Positions 1 to 12,548 of a stretch of 64,000 bases of DNA are shown here, one piece after another (within the stretch, counting starts at the first letter, position 1; the number at the start of each line of letters is the position of its first letter). Source of the stretch: Muscardinus avellanarius (Eukaryota; Chordata; Mammalia; Rodentia; Gliridae); the NCBI GenBank assembly GCA_963383645.1, contig OY726569.1:24845054-24909053 (forward strand), given 5' to 3'. The notes under the pieces are model-generated. The model ran no database searches, was not told where the DNA came from, and saw nothing but the letters and a program-made list of their open reading frames with translations. The position numbers and the translations under genes were made by a program.

Positions 1-747
1 ATCAGATACACAAATATTATATGGACCTGACCCCATATGCGTAAATAAGTAGGACTATTTGTTTTACTTTTATTGTGGATGTTTTGTTTTGTTTTGCTTT
101 TACAGTGCTTTTGTTTTGGTATGGTTATTGCTGTCTTATATTTTTTTCTTCACCCACCCTTCTTTTACTTTAACTTGTTGTTTTTTTATATAAATATTTG
201 ATAGTTTGCCTTATTTTCTGATTTCACACAGCTGCTAGTTCCTTTTATTTTATACTTGTCCTTTTTTCCTCTTTCTTTTTCTTTCCTTCTTTTTTCATTC
301 TCCTCCTTTGATTGGTTTTTCCTTTCTTTTTCTTGGATTACATAATAGTCTTGGTATCTTGTGTGGATTTTTTTTAATGTTTGTTTGCTCCTTCCATCAC
401 CCCTCTTTACAAACTTTCCCACACTAACCTATATACTCTTCTCCCCCAAAACTTTTCCCCATAATATACCTCCTTGTTTAATACTCAAAGTATTTCATAT
501 ACCCATACTTACTCTACTAATGACAAGAGTCCTACTAGTTAACTCTCTCATTCTTAGCAAGATATTACCTTATCATACTTAAAGTCTTTCTCAACCTAAA
601 CATATCCTCTACCTAATCCGACTCCTTTACCCATTAGCCCAGCTCCTCCCACATCACCCACCCTCAACATTGGAAAAGCTCTGCTGACTTGCTGATACCC
701 CTAAACTCCTAATATTAAGATTGGACTAAGCATAATACTCATGAACA
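1..747 (+). promoter_or_regulatory. L1 copy A 5' UTR, downstream part
   Basis: Pyrimidine-rich and T-rich sequence upstream of the ORF1 ATG at 748. In L1s this region carries the internal RNA polymerase II promoter, but the GC-rich promoter-like part of this family is only seen in L1 copy C at about 18.2-18.95 kb and would lie upstream of this window here. No coding sequence is supported in this stretch. Confidence 0.8.
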
Positions 748-1722
748 ATGGGTAGAAATCAGAAAAACAGGACAGAGAATGCTATAAATATGAGAACCAG
801 GAATTATGAAGAGACAGCAGAAATCACGAATACTGACCTACTAGAAATGCAAGAAGGGGAGTTCAGAATCTTGATGTACAATATGATGAAAGGATTTAAA
901 ACAAGCACAGAGGAGGTTAAAGGTGAGTTAGAAACACTAAAAAATAATCAGAAAGATGTCTGGAATGAAATGAAAGAGGCAATAAGAGAAATGAAGACAG
1001 CAATAGAAAGAAATTCTGGAAGATTAGATAAAATGGAAAACAGAATATCAATATTAGAAGAAAGTACATCCCAAACCAAAAACACAGTCAGCGATACACA
1101 GAAATCTTTACAGCAACAAAACCTAAACATCCAAAATATGGGATAATATGAAGCGTCCCAATTTACGGATAATAGGCACTGAAGAAGGGATAGAGGTACA
1201 GACCAAGGGCATCTGTAATATCTTCAAGGAAATAATCTCAGAGAATTCTCCAAATATGGAAAGAGACTTGGACCTTCATGTCCAGGAGGCATACAGAACT
1301 CCACTGAGACAGGACCAAAGAAAGACCACTCCACGCCACATAATAACCAAAATGACCAATATAGAGGCTAAGGAAGGAATCTTAAAAGCAGTGAGAACAA
1401 AAGGACGGGTGACATATAGAGGCAAAACAATATGAATAACCCCAGACTATACAACCCAGGTCACGAATGCTAGGAGAGACTGGTACAACGTGATTCAGAC
1501 CCTGGAAGAAAATAACTTCCAGCCCAAACTAATCTATCCAGCAAAACTACTATTCAAGATCAATGGTGAAACCAAAGTCTTTCAGGATAAACAGAATCTC
1601 AAAAAATTCATGAATTAAAAGCCAACACTAGAGAAAATTCTTAAAGAAATAAACCATAAGGAAGAAAAAAGAAGCAGACTTCAGAATCAGAGAAGAGAGG
1701 AAGTTAATAAGTGGATCATTTA
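748..1722 (+). pseudogene. L1 copy A ORF1 (RNA-binding chaperone protein), broken
   Basis: ORF1p is the trimeric RNA-binding protein of the L1 ribonucleoprotein particle. The first 132 codons (748-1146) give a charged, Glu/Lys-rich coiled-coil segment. The frame then shifts at about 1146. The next segment opens with the RRM-domain signature KRPNLRIIG (from 1148) and continues through the C-terminal domain, including NNFQPK and YPAKL motifs. Two further stops interrupt it, at about 1433-1435 (probably a CGA to TGA change) and at about 1616-1618. The layout (coiled coil, RRM, CTD) and total length of about 325 codons are normal for mammalian L1 ORF1. Confidence 0.92.
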
Positions 1723-1768
1723 AGTAAAGAAGAAAGACCAAACCACCCAAGGGTAGACAGAACACAAA

Positions 1769-4700
1769 ATGGCAGAAAACAAAAATCATATTTCAATAAT
1801 ATATCTTAATGTCAAAGGACTTAACTCACCAATCAAAACATATAGACTGGCAATGTGGATTAGGAAACATAATCCAAATATATGCTGTCTGCAAGAAACT
1901 CACCTCACAGCCAAAGACATTCACAGGCTGAAAGTGAAAGGATGGAAAAAGATATACCATGCCAACGGTTACCAAAAAAGAGCAGGGGTAGCAAACCTGA
2001 TATCCAACACAACAGACTTTAAACTAAAACACATCAAAAGAGACAAATTGGGGCACTTCCTTTTATTAAAAGGAACAATACACCAAGAAGATATAATGAT
2101 AGTAAATATTTATGCCCCAAATGTGGGTGCAACCACATTTGTAAAACAAAACCTTCTGGACATAAGATCCAAAGTAGACCCAAATACTATAATTCTGGGA
2201 GACTTTAATACGCCTCTCACACCACTGGATCGATCTTCAAGGAAAAAGATGAGTAAAGGAAACCATAAACCAAATGGACCTAATAGACATTTCCAGATTA
2301 TTTCAACCAGGAACTACAGAATACACATTCTTCTCAGCAGCCCATGGAACCTTCTCCAAAATAGACCACATCCTGGGACACAAAGAAAATACCAGCAAAT
2401 TCAAAAAATGTAATAGAATTCCTTGCATCTTTTCAGACCACAATGGAATAAAAGTAGAAATCAACAACAGGAAACTCGAAAGAAAGTATTCAAATTCATG
2501 GAGAATGAATGATACACTATTGAATGATGAATGGGTAAGAGCAGAAATTAGGGAAGAAATAAAGAAATTAATGGAAACAAATGAAAACAGAGGTACAACC
2601 TACCAAAATCTATGGGACACCATGAAGGCAGTATTAAGAGGAAAGTTTATTGCTTTGAGTGCCCACATAAGAAGGACAAAGAAACACCAAGTAAAGAACC
2701 TAATGACACAACTTAAGGACCTAGAAATTCTGCAACAGTCTATTCCCAAAGCCAGCAGAAGGCAAGAAATCATTAAAATTAGAGCAGACATAAATGAAAT
2801 AGAGAACAAAAAAAAAAAACAATTCAAAGAATCAATAAAACAAAAGTTGGTTCTTTGAAAAGATTAATAGAATTGATAGAACCCCTGGCCAACCTAACCA
2901 AAATAAAAAGAGAATCAACTCAAATTATCAAAATTAGAAATGAAAAAGGAGATATCACCACAGATAGTGAAGAAATTCAAAAGATTATCAGAAACTACTT
3001 GAAAAATTTATACTCCAATAGACTTGAAAACCTGGAAGAAATTGATAGATTTCTAAGCACAGTTAACCTTCCTACACTCAGCCAAGAGGACATAGCAAGC
3101 CTAAACCAACCAATAACAACCAAAGAAATAGAAATGGCAATAAAAATTCTTCCACCAAAGAAAAGCCCGGGCCCAGATGGGTTCCCAGCTGAATTCTACA
3201 AAACCTTCAGTGAACAACTAATACCAATACTTCATAACATGTTCCAGGAAATCGAAAGAGATGGAATTCTCCCAAATTCCTTCTATGAGGCCAGTATTAC
3301 CTTAATCCCTAAACCAAATAAAGACACCTCAAGAAAGGAAAACTACAAACCAATATCCTTAATGAACATAGATGCAAAAATTCTAAACAAAATACTAGCT
3401 ATACACATTCAAAACTATATCAAGAGAATAATACATCATGACCAAGTTGGTTTCATCCCAGAAAAACAAGGCTGGTTCAACATACGCAAATCAATACATG
3501 TTATTCACCACATAAATAGAACCAAGAACAAAAACCACATCATCATAGCAATAGATGCTGAAAAAGCATTCGACAAAATCCAACACCCATTCATGTTAAA
3601 AACACTGCAAAAAATTGGGATAGAAGGAAAGTACTTCAACATCATTAAGGCAATATACTGTAAACCCAAAGCCAACATTATATTGAATGGGGAAAAACTG
3701 CAAGAATTTCCGCTAAAGTCGGGAACAAGACAAGGATGCCCACCATCACCACGCCTTTTCAAAACAGTCCTTGAGACTCTTGCTGTAGCAATCAGACAAG
3801 AGAAGGAAATCAAAGGAATTCACATAGGAAGAGAGGAATTAAAATTATCCTTATTCGCAGATGACATGATCCTTTATCTGGAAGACCCAAAGAACTCAAC
3901 CAAAAGACTTCTGGAGCTGATTGACAAATTCAACAAAGTCGCAGGTTACAAAATCAGCCTAAAGAAATCAGTGGCCTTTCTTTATGCCAACAACGAATCC
4001 ACAATGAAAGAAACAAAGAAAACAATTCCATTCACTATAACCTCAAAACCAATAAAATACCTAGGAATAAACCTAAACCAAGACATAAAAGACCTCTACA
4101 ACAAAAACTATAAAACATTAAAGAAATAAATTGAAGAAGACCTTGGAAGATGGAAAGATCTCCCATGCTCATGGATAGTCAGAATAAATATCATCAAAAT
4201 GGCCATTCTGCCAAAACTGATCTATAGGTTCAATGCAATTGCCACTAAAATACCAGTGAAATTCTTCAGAGACCTAGAAAAATCAATCATGAACTTCATA
4301 TGGAGAAAGAAAAGACCTAGAATACCCAGAGCAATTCTCAACAATAAGAAACATGCAGGAGACATTACACTCCCAGACTTCAAACTATACTATAGAGCAA
4401 TAGTAGTAAAAACAGCATGGTACTGGCACAAGAACAGATATACTGACCAGTGGATTAGAAAAGAAGATACAGAAACAAACCCACACATCTTTAGTCAATT
4501 AATCTTTGACAAAGGGGCAAAACACATATGCTGGAGAAAAACAGCCTTTTCAAAAAGTGGTGCTGGGAGAACTGGCTAGCCATTTGTAAAAAGATGAATC
4601 TAAACCTCTATATCTCACCAAACACAGGAATCAACTCAAGTTGGATCAAAGACTTAGAAATTAGACCTGAGACTGTGAAGTTAGTAGAGGAGAGCATAGG

Positions 4701-5583
4701 TTCAACACTACAACATATTGGCACAGGCAGTAACTTTCTCAACAAAACCCCCAAAGCTCAGGAAATTAAAGCAAGAATAAACAAGTGGGATAACATCAAA
4801 CTAAAAAGTTTCTTCTCATCAAAGGAAACTATCAATAACCTAAAGAGGAAGCCGACAGAATGGGAAAGGATCTTTACCAGCCACCATTCTGATAGGGGGC
4901 TAATATCCAGAATATACAAAGAGCTCAAAAGACTCTACACTAGCAAAACAAACAACCCAATCAAGAAATGGGCAAATGAACTAAATAGACACTTCACAAA
5001 AAAAGAGATACAAAGGGCCAATAGATACATGAAAAGATGTTCTTCATCACTGGCCATTAGGGAGATGCAAATCAAAACTACACTGAGATTCCATCTAACC
5101 CCAGTCAGAGTGGCAAGCATAAAGAAATCAAACAACAACAAATGCTGGTGAGGATGTGGGGAAAGAGGAACTCTTTTACACTGAAGGTGGGAATAAAAAC
5201 TAGTTCAACCACTATGGAGATCTGTGTGGAGATTCCTAAGAAAGATGGGAATAGATCCACCATATGATCCAGCTCTACCACTCCTGGGTATCTTTCCAAA
5301 GAGGTTGAATTCAGAAAAATACAGCAACATATGCATACCTATGTTCATAGCAGCACAAGTTGTAATAGCCAAAATATGGAACCAACCCAGACCACCATTA
5401 ACAGATGAATGGATAGCAAAACTGTGGGAAATACACACAATGGAATTCTCTTCAGCCATAAAGAAGAACAAAATTATATCATTTGCAAGAAGATGGAAAG
5501 CCCTGGAGAACATTATGTTAAGTGAGATCAGCCAAGCACAGAAGGAGAAGGTACACATGTTTCCTCTAATATGCCCAAAGTAG
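1769..5583 (+). pseudogene. L1 copy A ORF2 (endonuclease-reverse transcriptase), broken
   Basis: ORF2p nicks target DNA and primes reverse transcription of L1 and SINE RNA. The AP-like endonuclease domain is readable: LNVKGLNSP, QETHL, NIYAPN and GDFNTPL in one frame, then SKIDHILGH and SDHNGI after a frameshift at about 2.3 kb. The reverse transcriptase covers about 2.9-4.1 kb with [29 protein letters not shown] and the catalytic FADD box at about 3856. A C-terminal segment with the usual Trp-rich and Cys motifs runs to 5583. Frameshifts lie near 2.3, 2.85 and 4.55 kb, and in-frame stops at 4127-4129, 5149-5151 and just after. It is inactive as read. Confidence 0.95.
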
Positions 5584-5879
5584 GAAACACAAAGGATACC
5601 AGTGGGACTCCAGATAATGGAGGGGAAATACCAGCAAAGTTTGAATGGAAAGATAGGAGAGGAGGAAGGCTGATCTTGATTAATGAGGGTCTACATCTGA
5701 ACATGTGTAAATTTATGAATAAGACATGGTTAACCTAGACAACCATTGGTGGGAGGGGGGAAGGGAAAACGGGGGCGGGGGGGAGAGGGAACCAAATATA
5801 TTTTAAATGTATACTATTTATGTTCAATAAAAAAATTGTTAAAAATTTTTAAAAAAGAAAAAAATAAAGAATATAAAAC

Positions 5880-6120
5880 AGGGCTGAAGATGTAGCTTGG
5901 AGGTAGAATGCCCCTGGGTTCCATCCCCAGTTCTGCAAAAAATAAAAAATAATAAATAATAAAAAGACAAGAAAAATAGGGCTGGGAGTATAATAAATAA
6001 TAAAAAAACAAGAAAAATAGGGCTGGGAGTATAATAAATAATAAAAAGACAAGAAAAATAGGGCTGGGAGTATAGTTCAGAGATAGAATGCACCTGGGTT
6101 CCATCCCCAATACAATGAAA
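5880..6120 (+). mobile_element. SINE tRNA-like tail fragment with internal 41-bp triplication
   Basis: Contains the tRNA-like part of the local SINE (GGCTGAAGATGTAGCTTGG, then GGTAGAATGCCCCTGGGTTC with a B-box-like GGTTCCATCC). A 41-bp unit is then repeated three times (about 5945-6075) before a second, complete tRNA-like part at 6060-6118. The 7SL-like head is absent. Confidence 0.75.
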
Positions 6121-6138
6121 AAAGTTAATAATAATGAT

Positions 6139-6139
<1 letters not shown>

Positions 6140-6174
<35 letters not shown>

Positions 6175-6175
6175 T
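6140..6175. repeat. (ATA)n microsatellite
   Basis: Uninterrupted AAT/ATA triplets, about 11 units, following the SINE tail. Confidence 0.95.
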
Positions 6176-6555
6176 AAATAAAATAACAAGAATCCAAAGG
6201 TTCCCCATGATCATGCTTGAGGATATGGAATTACCCCAATCTAATAATTACCCCAAGCTAATAATTACACATTGTACAAATACATTAAATTATCATACTC
6301 TGTTTCATAAATATGTACAGATACTATCAATTAAAATTTAATAAAATAAAACCAAAAAGTAACAAAAATAAGTTTAACAAAGTTGCATAACACAAGTCAA
6401 TATATAAAATCTCTTATGTTGTACATACCAGCAATATAAATGAGAAATTTAAAAGTTAAAAGTAATATTTATAATAAGAGCAAAAGCAGCAACCTGTGGC
6501 TAACAGAGGTATAATTTACACACAGAATTTGCATATTTAAGGACAGTTTGGTTTC
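6176..6555. other. AT-rich unique sequence
   Basis: No gene or clear repeat recognised; very A/T-rich. Confidence 0.5.
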
Positions 6556-6855
6556 AAATTCTTAAATATTTACTTAACAAATACTGTATAAATTCAAGGT
6601 ATAAAGTAATTATTTGGTATGTATATACATATATTTATCATAGTGATTATCACAATCAATTAACCTATTCACCACTTCACATAGTTACCACTGGGGGGAG
6701 TGAGGTCATTTAATATCTATTTTCTTAACTAAATTTTAAGTAAACATACAGTATTATTTACTATAATCATTACACTGTACAATAGATTCTCAAAAAGTAT
6801 TCATCTTATACCTCAAAATTTGTCCCCTTTGACCAACAGCTCCCATTTTATATTT
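6556..6855 (+). mobile_element. Ancient mammalian L1 3' UTR fragment
   Basis: The run containing ATGTATATACATATATTTATC, the 'cacaatcaattaac' and 'acttcacatagttacc' motifs, and 'cctttgaccaacagctccc' resembles the 3' UTR of old, mammal-wide L1 families as I know them. It is far more diverged than the young L1s here. Confidence 0.6.
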
Positions 6856-8690
6856 CTAAAATGCGTAACTCTATTAATCAAAATTCTTTTTTTCTTATCA
6901 ATAATTTATACTTTGACCACATAAGAAACAGGAAAACTGAAATATAATTACAGCAATTTATCGCCATGCAAACAGGTCAAAGCCATAATCTTTCAGAATT
7001 ATGCTGTTACTTCAGGCTTAATTTTAAAGGTGGAAATGATGTTCTTTCTCATAAATATTTCTTTACCATGAATAGCCTACAGGCCTGTGTCATAGAAGAG
7101 AAATGAGGACTGATCCATGGAAAATAAAATGTGGTCCTCCAAAGAAAGGAACCTTAATGGATTATAGAGATGACAATGTCATTCTGCCAGAATAAGGGTG
7201 CAGTCAGTGAAATCTTCCCCAGTCAGTCAGTTTTATTATGATGCAACCAAGGTTTGAGAGAGGTAGCTACTAGCTGGGACAACTGCGGACCAGAATCTTT
7301 AAAACAAAAAATGCTTGTGTGGTTCAGAAACCCAGAGCTCAGGAGACATCCAGAGATGGTCTGGAGTAGGTGACAGAACAAGAAAGTGTGAGAAAGATAC
7401 AAGTTTCCTTGCAGAGGAGCCATCCCTAGAGAGGGGCTAAATGGCTGTCAGTTTCTCTTCAAGATGAGGGAACACTGAGTGTCTTCTACAGTTTTCATGT
7501 GGAAACTGGAAGGACAAGTCAAAAGTGCAAAGAGAGGTTCTCACATTGTTCAGTATACAGTGGCTGGGCAGTGCAAGGCAGTGGAACAGAGGTCGAGAGG
7601 GAAATAAAGTTGCCTGTGATGCGGTTCTAAATCAAGGGGCAATCTTGCAGTGACCTGCACACCACTGGCACCTTCATCCAGTGCTCTGCTTCCTGAGGGC
7701 TAGGGCCACAGAAAAAGAAGAAATGATTCTGGATGGCAAGATTCTAAAAGGCTTTCTCCATCCTTTCCTCTCTGTTCTCAGTGTGGTCTTCATGCTTGTA
7801 TACCTGAGCTAATTGTTCAGCCAGCTCCATTATAAGAACTTACCTGGCTTTTTTATTTTTCTAGGTAGTTTGAGAAGTGGAAGTCCAGGAGACAAGATTC
7901 TATTTCACTGGTGCCTAACAAATGTGTGTGGAATGTGTGTTGTAGAAATGTCACTTGATATTGGTCTAGAAAAATGAAAACAATCTTGGAAAAAAGAAAA
8001 ACTAGATGTTGGAGACATGGGTAAAGTGCTCTAATTGGAAGACAGGGACAAAGATATGCCAACAAGAAAATGCAGTGTGTGTCTGGGGACCTGCAGAAAC
8101 CTGGGTTAACTAGAAAGGAGAATTTCACTTGGATAGCAGTGGTGATGGTGCAGTTTAAAAGTTAATCATAGGTATACTTTCTTTGGGGGACTCCTTCTCC
8201 TTTTATAGGGAACCTGTTTTAATCTTCTATATTTTTTGAATTAAAATAAACTTTCATATTTCTAGACAAAAGAAAGAAAAGTTAATAATAGGTGATAAGG
8301 ACCTAAATGTCTGGATTTTATATTTAGTCAAGGAGTAACAACTGTAGGTTTAAGGGAGGGGAAGAATTATTTTAAGTTTGAAAAGATTCACCTTGTGGTA
8401 AATGAAATGCAGACAGTTTTGAAATGAAGAGAAATTTTTTATGGTGTAGATGGTAGGAAGTGTTAAACTAGAATGGCAGTCATAAGAATCAGGAAAGGAA
8501 CAAAAGAAGTTTCTCTCGTGTGCAGTGGTGGGATCGAGAAAAAAAGAGTCCAGGATAATTCCTGGATTTGTAGTCCAGACAATATGGAGAGCACCAACAA
8601 CCAAGAACCTCAAGAAGGCAGTTCCCCAGTTAAATAGTGGAAAGGGGTTGGGGAAGGAGGTGGACTGGGGGAATAAAGAAAATTGATGAA
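6856..8690. other. Unique intergenic sequence
   Basis: About 1.8 kb with no repeat or coding region that I recognise. Short open frames on the minus strand have no domain signature, and their composition matches the surroundings. Confidence 0.5.
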
Positions 8691-8694
8691 GGAA

Positions 8695-8862
8695 GCAATC
8701 CAAATAATGCTATGTCCGTATGTAAAGTGATCACTAACATGTAGGAAGGAAGAAAAAGAGGAAGGGGAGCAGGGTAGGAGCCAGAGGGAAACAGAACAAG
8801 TGCTGTGTGCATATATTTTTGAATCACTTTCAATCTCACAATGATGTAATTACAATGAAAAT
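8695..8862 (+). mobile_element. L1 3' UTR fragment
   Basis: Shares 'agtgctgtgtgcat', a purine-rich tract and an 'aatgatgtaattacaatg' end with other L1 3' ends here (compare 60.7 kb and 51.5 kb). It abuts the next L1 insertion. Confidence 0.6.
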
Positions 8863-8875
8863 AATAAAAATATTT

Positions 8876-9961
8876 TAATGATGTTGAACATTTTTTCATG
8901 TATCTATTGGCCACTTGTATCTCTTCTTTTGTGAAGTGTCTATTTAATCCAGTTGCCCATTTCTTGATTGGGTTATTTGTTTTGCTAGTTTGGAGTCTTT
9001 TGAGTTCTTTGTATATTCTGGATATTAGCCCTCTATCAGAGTGGTGGCTGGTGAAGATCTTCTCCCATTCTGTAGGCTTCCTCTTTAGGTTCTTGATGAT
9101 TTCCTTTGATGAACAAAAATGTTTTAGTTTGTTGCCATCCCACTTGTTAATTCTTATCATCAGGGAGATGCAAATCAAAACTACATTGAGATTCCATCTA
9201 ACCCCAATCAGAGTGGCAAGCATTAAGAAGTTAAATAATAACAAATGCTGGCAAGGATGTGGGGAAAGAGGAACTATTTTACACTGTTGGTGGAAGTGCA
9301 CACTAGTTCAACCACTATGGAGATCAATGTGGAGATTACTTAGAAAACTAGGAATAGATCCACCATACAATCCGGCTATTCCACTGCTGGATATCTCTCC
9401 AAAGGGATTGAAACCAGAGAACTACAGTAACATATGCATACCCATGTTTATAGCAGCGCAGTTCGTAATAGGCAAAATATGGAATCAACCTAGGTCTCTA
9501 TCAACAGAAGAATGGATTGCAAAATTATGGGAAATAACACACAATGGAATTCTACGCAGCAATAAAGAAGAACAAAATCATGTCATTCGCAAGAAGATGG
9601 AAAGACTTGCAGAACATTGTGTTAAGTGAGATCAGCCAAGCACAGGAAGAGAAGGGACATGTGTTTTCTCTAACATGCCCAAATTATGGAGTACTGGGGA
9701 TACCAGAGAAACTCTAGATAATGAAGGGGAAACCTCAGCAAAGATAGAATGGAAGGGTAGAAGAGGAAGAAGGCTGAGGTTGATTAATGTTGGAGCTACA
9801 TTCAAATATGTGTAAAAGTATGAATGTAGAATGGTTAACCTGGACACTCATTGTTGGGAGGGGGGAAAGGAGAAGTGGGGGGTGGCACCAAGCACTGTCT
9901 GAATATATGCCATTTTTAATATGGTCTACATAAAAAATAAAATAATAAATTTTTTTAAATA
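8876..9961 (+). mobile_element. Young L1, 5'-truncated with 5' inversion (L1 copy B)
   Basis: Positions 8876-9160 are antisense and match about 4770-5048 of L1 copy A. From about 9161 the sequence is sense and continues from about 5050 to the L1 3' end at about 9950. The two pieces are contiguous on the parent element, the classic twin-priming product. A candidate 13-bp target-site duplication, AATAAAAATATTT, lies at 8863-8875 and 9962-9974; its AT-richness lowers certainty. The sense part encodes the ORF2 C-terminus in a long open frame. Confidence 0.88.
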
Positions 9962-9974
9962 AATAAAAATATTT

Positions 9975-10405
9975 AAAGATAGCTCTGGCTGCTATCTGGC
10001 TCCTAATGTTTACAGTATATTAGTCCATAAACTATAGTTAATCTCTTCCTAGAATCTTTAATATTCTAACACAGAGTGAAAATTGTACATACATAAAATA
10101 TTAAAATAGAGTTTCCTATAATTAAATACAATAAGGCTTTTATCTCAGTGGAAATTACTTCAGGGATTTGACCCTTACTGTCATATAAAATTTAATCTCT
10201 ACATCTATCACACTTACTTACTGTACTTTAAACACCCTGGGGTTTATGTCCTTCAGAATCCCCATGTTTATGCTCTCATCATGTATAACTCTTCTCCAAT
10301 ACCTACAATAGTACCTAGACAAGTACTCAATGAAAATAGCATTTGTTAAGTAAAAAATGGATTTTAGCCAGAATCTTTCTTCTTGATTTCTCATTATAAA
10401 ATTTA
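9975..10405. other. Unique sequence downstream of the OR4N gene
   Basis: AT-rich and without repeats. It probably includes the 3' UTR of the minus-strand receptor at 10406. An AATAAA-type hexamer (minus strand) overlaps the stop codon region at about 10402-10407, but I cannot tell whether it is used. Confidence 0.4.
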
Positions 10406-11332
10406 TTAGCAAAGTACCTGCCGAATCAACAGCTTTCTCATGGAAGTCTTTATTTCCTGGTTGCGAAGGGTGTAGATCACAGGATTCATCAATGGAAAGA
10501 TGACTGTGTGGAAGAAAGAAACCACCTTGTCGGCTGATAAGGCCTTGAATGGACGAGTGTAGATAAAAATGGCAGGTCCAAACATAAGAAGTATAATAAT
10601 GATGTGGGTGGTGCAGGTGGACACGGCTTTGCTCTTACCCTCAGATGAAGATCCACGTACTCGGCAAAGGATAACAGCATAGGAGGCCAGAAGGCCCAGG
10701 AAGCACAGGAGGGTCATGAGGCCACTGTTGAAGACCATCAGGAGCTCCACTGCAAAGGTGTCTGTGCAGGCCAGCTTGATGACCTGTGGCACATCACAGA
10801 AGAAGTTGTCCAGTCTGTTGGGACCACAAAAAGGCAAGTGCAGAATGAGGGCCACCTGGATGATGGAGTGGACAAAGCCCCCAAGCCACAGAGCCAGCAG
10901 CATCACATAGCAGGCTCTGGGGCTCATGACAGTTGAGTAGTGCAAAGGCCGACAGATGGCTATATAGCGGTCAAAGGCCATCACCACAAGAAGCAAGCCC
11001 TCCCCTCCTCCAAGGAAATGCAGGAAAAACAGCTGGGTGATGCAACCTCTGTAGGAGATGACCTTCTTCTCAGAGAGGAAGTCCACCAGCATCCTGGGGA
11101 CCACGATGAAGGAGTAGGATGCATCCAGGAAGGCCAAGTTGCCCAGAAAGAAATAGAGGGGAGCATTGAGTCCAGGGTCTGACCTTATGGTGAGAATGAT
11201 GAGAAAATTTCCAGGGAGGATGATGAGGTAGAAAATTAAGCTCAGCACAAAGACCAGCATCTGAATCTCTGGAGACTGGGTCAGACCAAGGAGGATGAAT
11301 TCAGTCACCACTGTGTTGTTCTCTAGCTCCAT
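10406..11332 (-). CDS. OR4N2: Olfactory receptor family 4, subfamily N (OR4N2-like)
   Basis: An intact 308-residue class A odorant GPCR, expected in the olfactory cilium membrane and coupled to the olfactory G protein. Visible hallmarks are an N-glycosylation site at N5 (NNT), GN at 41-42 in TM1, LNAPLYFF at 55-62 in place of the usual [18 protein letters not shown] at 118-127 at the end of TM3, SY at 217-218 in TM5, KAVSTCTTH at 235-243 at TM6, and PLMNPVIY at 280-287 in TM7. C97 and C179 can form the conserved disulphide. The [10 protein letters not shown] stretch before DRY and the wording of the loops recall the OR4N subfamily; the exact paralogue is less certain. The length is normal and no break is present. 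A splice acceptor lies 11 bases upstream of the ATG, so no 5' extension is likely. Confidence 0.95.
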   Translation of the reverse strand: MELENNTVVTEFILLGLTQSPEIQMLVFVLSLIFYLIILPGNFLIILTIRSDPGLNAPLYFFLGNLAFLDASYSFIVVPRMLVDFLSEKKVISYRGCITQLFFLHFLGGGEGLLLVVMAFDRYIAICRPLHYSTVMSPRACYVMLLALWLGGFVHSIIQVALILHLPFCGPNRLDNFFCDVPQVIKLACTDTFAVELLMVFNSGLMTLLCFLGLLASYAVILCRVRGSSSEGKSKAVSTCTTHIIIILLMFGPAIFIYTRPFKALSADKVVSFFHTVIFPLMNPVIYTLRNQEIKTSMRKLLIRQVLC

Positions 11333-11342
11333 CTCATATCTT

Positions 11343-11360
11343 CCTGCAGAAAATCAGGGA
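11343..11360 (-). promoter_or_regulatory. Splice acceptor before the OR4N coding exon
   Basis: On the minus strand a pyrimidine-rich stretch ends in TTTTCTGCAG, so the coding exon would start at 11343, 11 bases before the ATG. This fits the usual OR structure of non-coding 5' exons spliced to one coding exon. Confidence 0.65.
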
Positions 11361-12270
11361 GCATAGCATTTATTTCCATCTCTTCCATCTAGAAAGCAAC
11401 TCTTCTTAAACTAAAAGCAGGATATGCTTCATCACTCTTATTTCATCTCCCTCCATAAGCTAGGATGTCTCTTCTACCCTTATGCTTCTACATTTCATAA
11501 CCACCAACACCTTGTGCTACAGTCGCACCTATCTCTGCTTCAGCCCTATGCATCTAGTTAAATGTTCTATCATGAGAGACTCTGGCATGGTACTGCCCTA
11601 TATTTTCTCCTGATTTTCAGGAGTATATGATTTTTTTTCTGACTGAGAAAAAATTTAGCCCCTTCTTCCAGTATTCATTTGAACCAGTGATGGGATGGGA
11701 AGTGACAGCAAAGAGATATGATAGAGCTTTTTAAGGTGACAAAAATGTTTTGCATCTTAATTACCTTGTAATGGTTTTGTATGTCTACTTAATTGTCAAA
11801 AACTACAGCAATTGTTATACATTTACTATATGTGAATTATACTTTATAAAAATTGACCTAAAAGTTTAAAAACTGTACTGACAAATATTTTTTTCTATAA
11901 AAGAGTAAGCCAGTAACCTAATCTAAATAAAAAGAATCTTGGTCACTCTGGAAGAAATAAGATATGAGGCTTAACTGCAGGTTCTAAATTAGGAATGTGT
12001 TCACTATAGGAGATGAACATGAGAATTTATTGGTATGAAAACACTGCTATGGGATTTCTATACATATATTATTGTATATTCCCCTTTTAAGTTCCACTGT
12101 AATAACTTTTATACTTTCTATATAATCATAGTTTCATTGAATGTAAAAGATACAAATAAAATACATATGTTTCTGGTGCATGTTAAGTTGCTTTATGGTT
12201 GAGACAGAAAAGCTGAAAAGCAGAAGATTCATAAATTAGAGAAATATATCACAATTTAATAGAAAACAGT
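11361..12270. other. Unique sequence upstream of the OR4N coding exon
   Basis: AT-rich with no recognised repeat. It probably includes the intron of the minus-strand receptor. A non-coding 5' exon and promoter cannot be located from sequence alone. Confidence 0.45.
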
Positions 12271-12274
12271 CATT

Positions 12275-12478
12275 TTCTGTTTGGTCCTGGAGATAGAACC
12301 CAGGTGGCATACTACCAATGCACTACACTACAGCCCTTTTTATTTTGAAACAGGGTCTTGCACAGTTTCTGAGGCTTTTAATAAGTTACTGAGGCTGTGC
12401 TCAATCCTGTGGTCCTCCTGCCTCAGCCTCAGCCTCCCACATCTTGGGAATACAGGAGTGAGCCTCCACAGCTGGCCA
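12275..12478 (-). mobile_element. 7SL-tRNA chimeric SINE, antisense
   Basis: Antisense tail ('ggtcctggagatagaaccc...') followed by antisense head ('ctcctgcctcagcctc...', 'gggaatacaggagtgagcc'). Fairly diverged. Confidence 0.85.
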
Positions 12479-12510
12479 GAGAGCAATATTTTACATCATG
12501 CTTTTAGTTA

Positions 12511-12514
<4 letters not shown>

Positions 12515-12546
<32 letters not shown>
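12515..12546. repeat. (GT)n microsatellite
   Basis: About 16 perfect GT units. Confidence 0.97.

Positions 12547-12548
<2 letters not shown>

Larger units (their letters stand above)
1..5830 (+). mobile_element. LINE-1 element, nearly full length (L1 copy A), 5' end outside window
   Basis: A sense-strand L1 with part of the 5' UTR (1-747), ORF1 (748-1722), a short spacer, ORF2 (1769-5583) and a 3' UTR (5584-about 5830) ending in a G-rich tract, then a CAATAAA-type signal and A-rich tail. Positions 1-451 match the reverse complement of 17393-17843 in L1 copy C. That copy continues for about 1.4 kb further upstream, so the full 5' UTR would be about 2.1 kb. Both ORFs carry frameshifts and stops, so this copy is not competent as read, although long open stretches suggest modest age. 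Confidence 0.95.
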
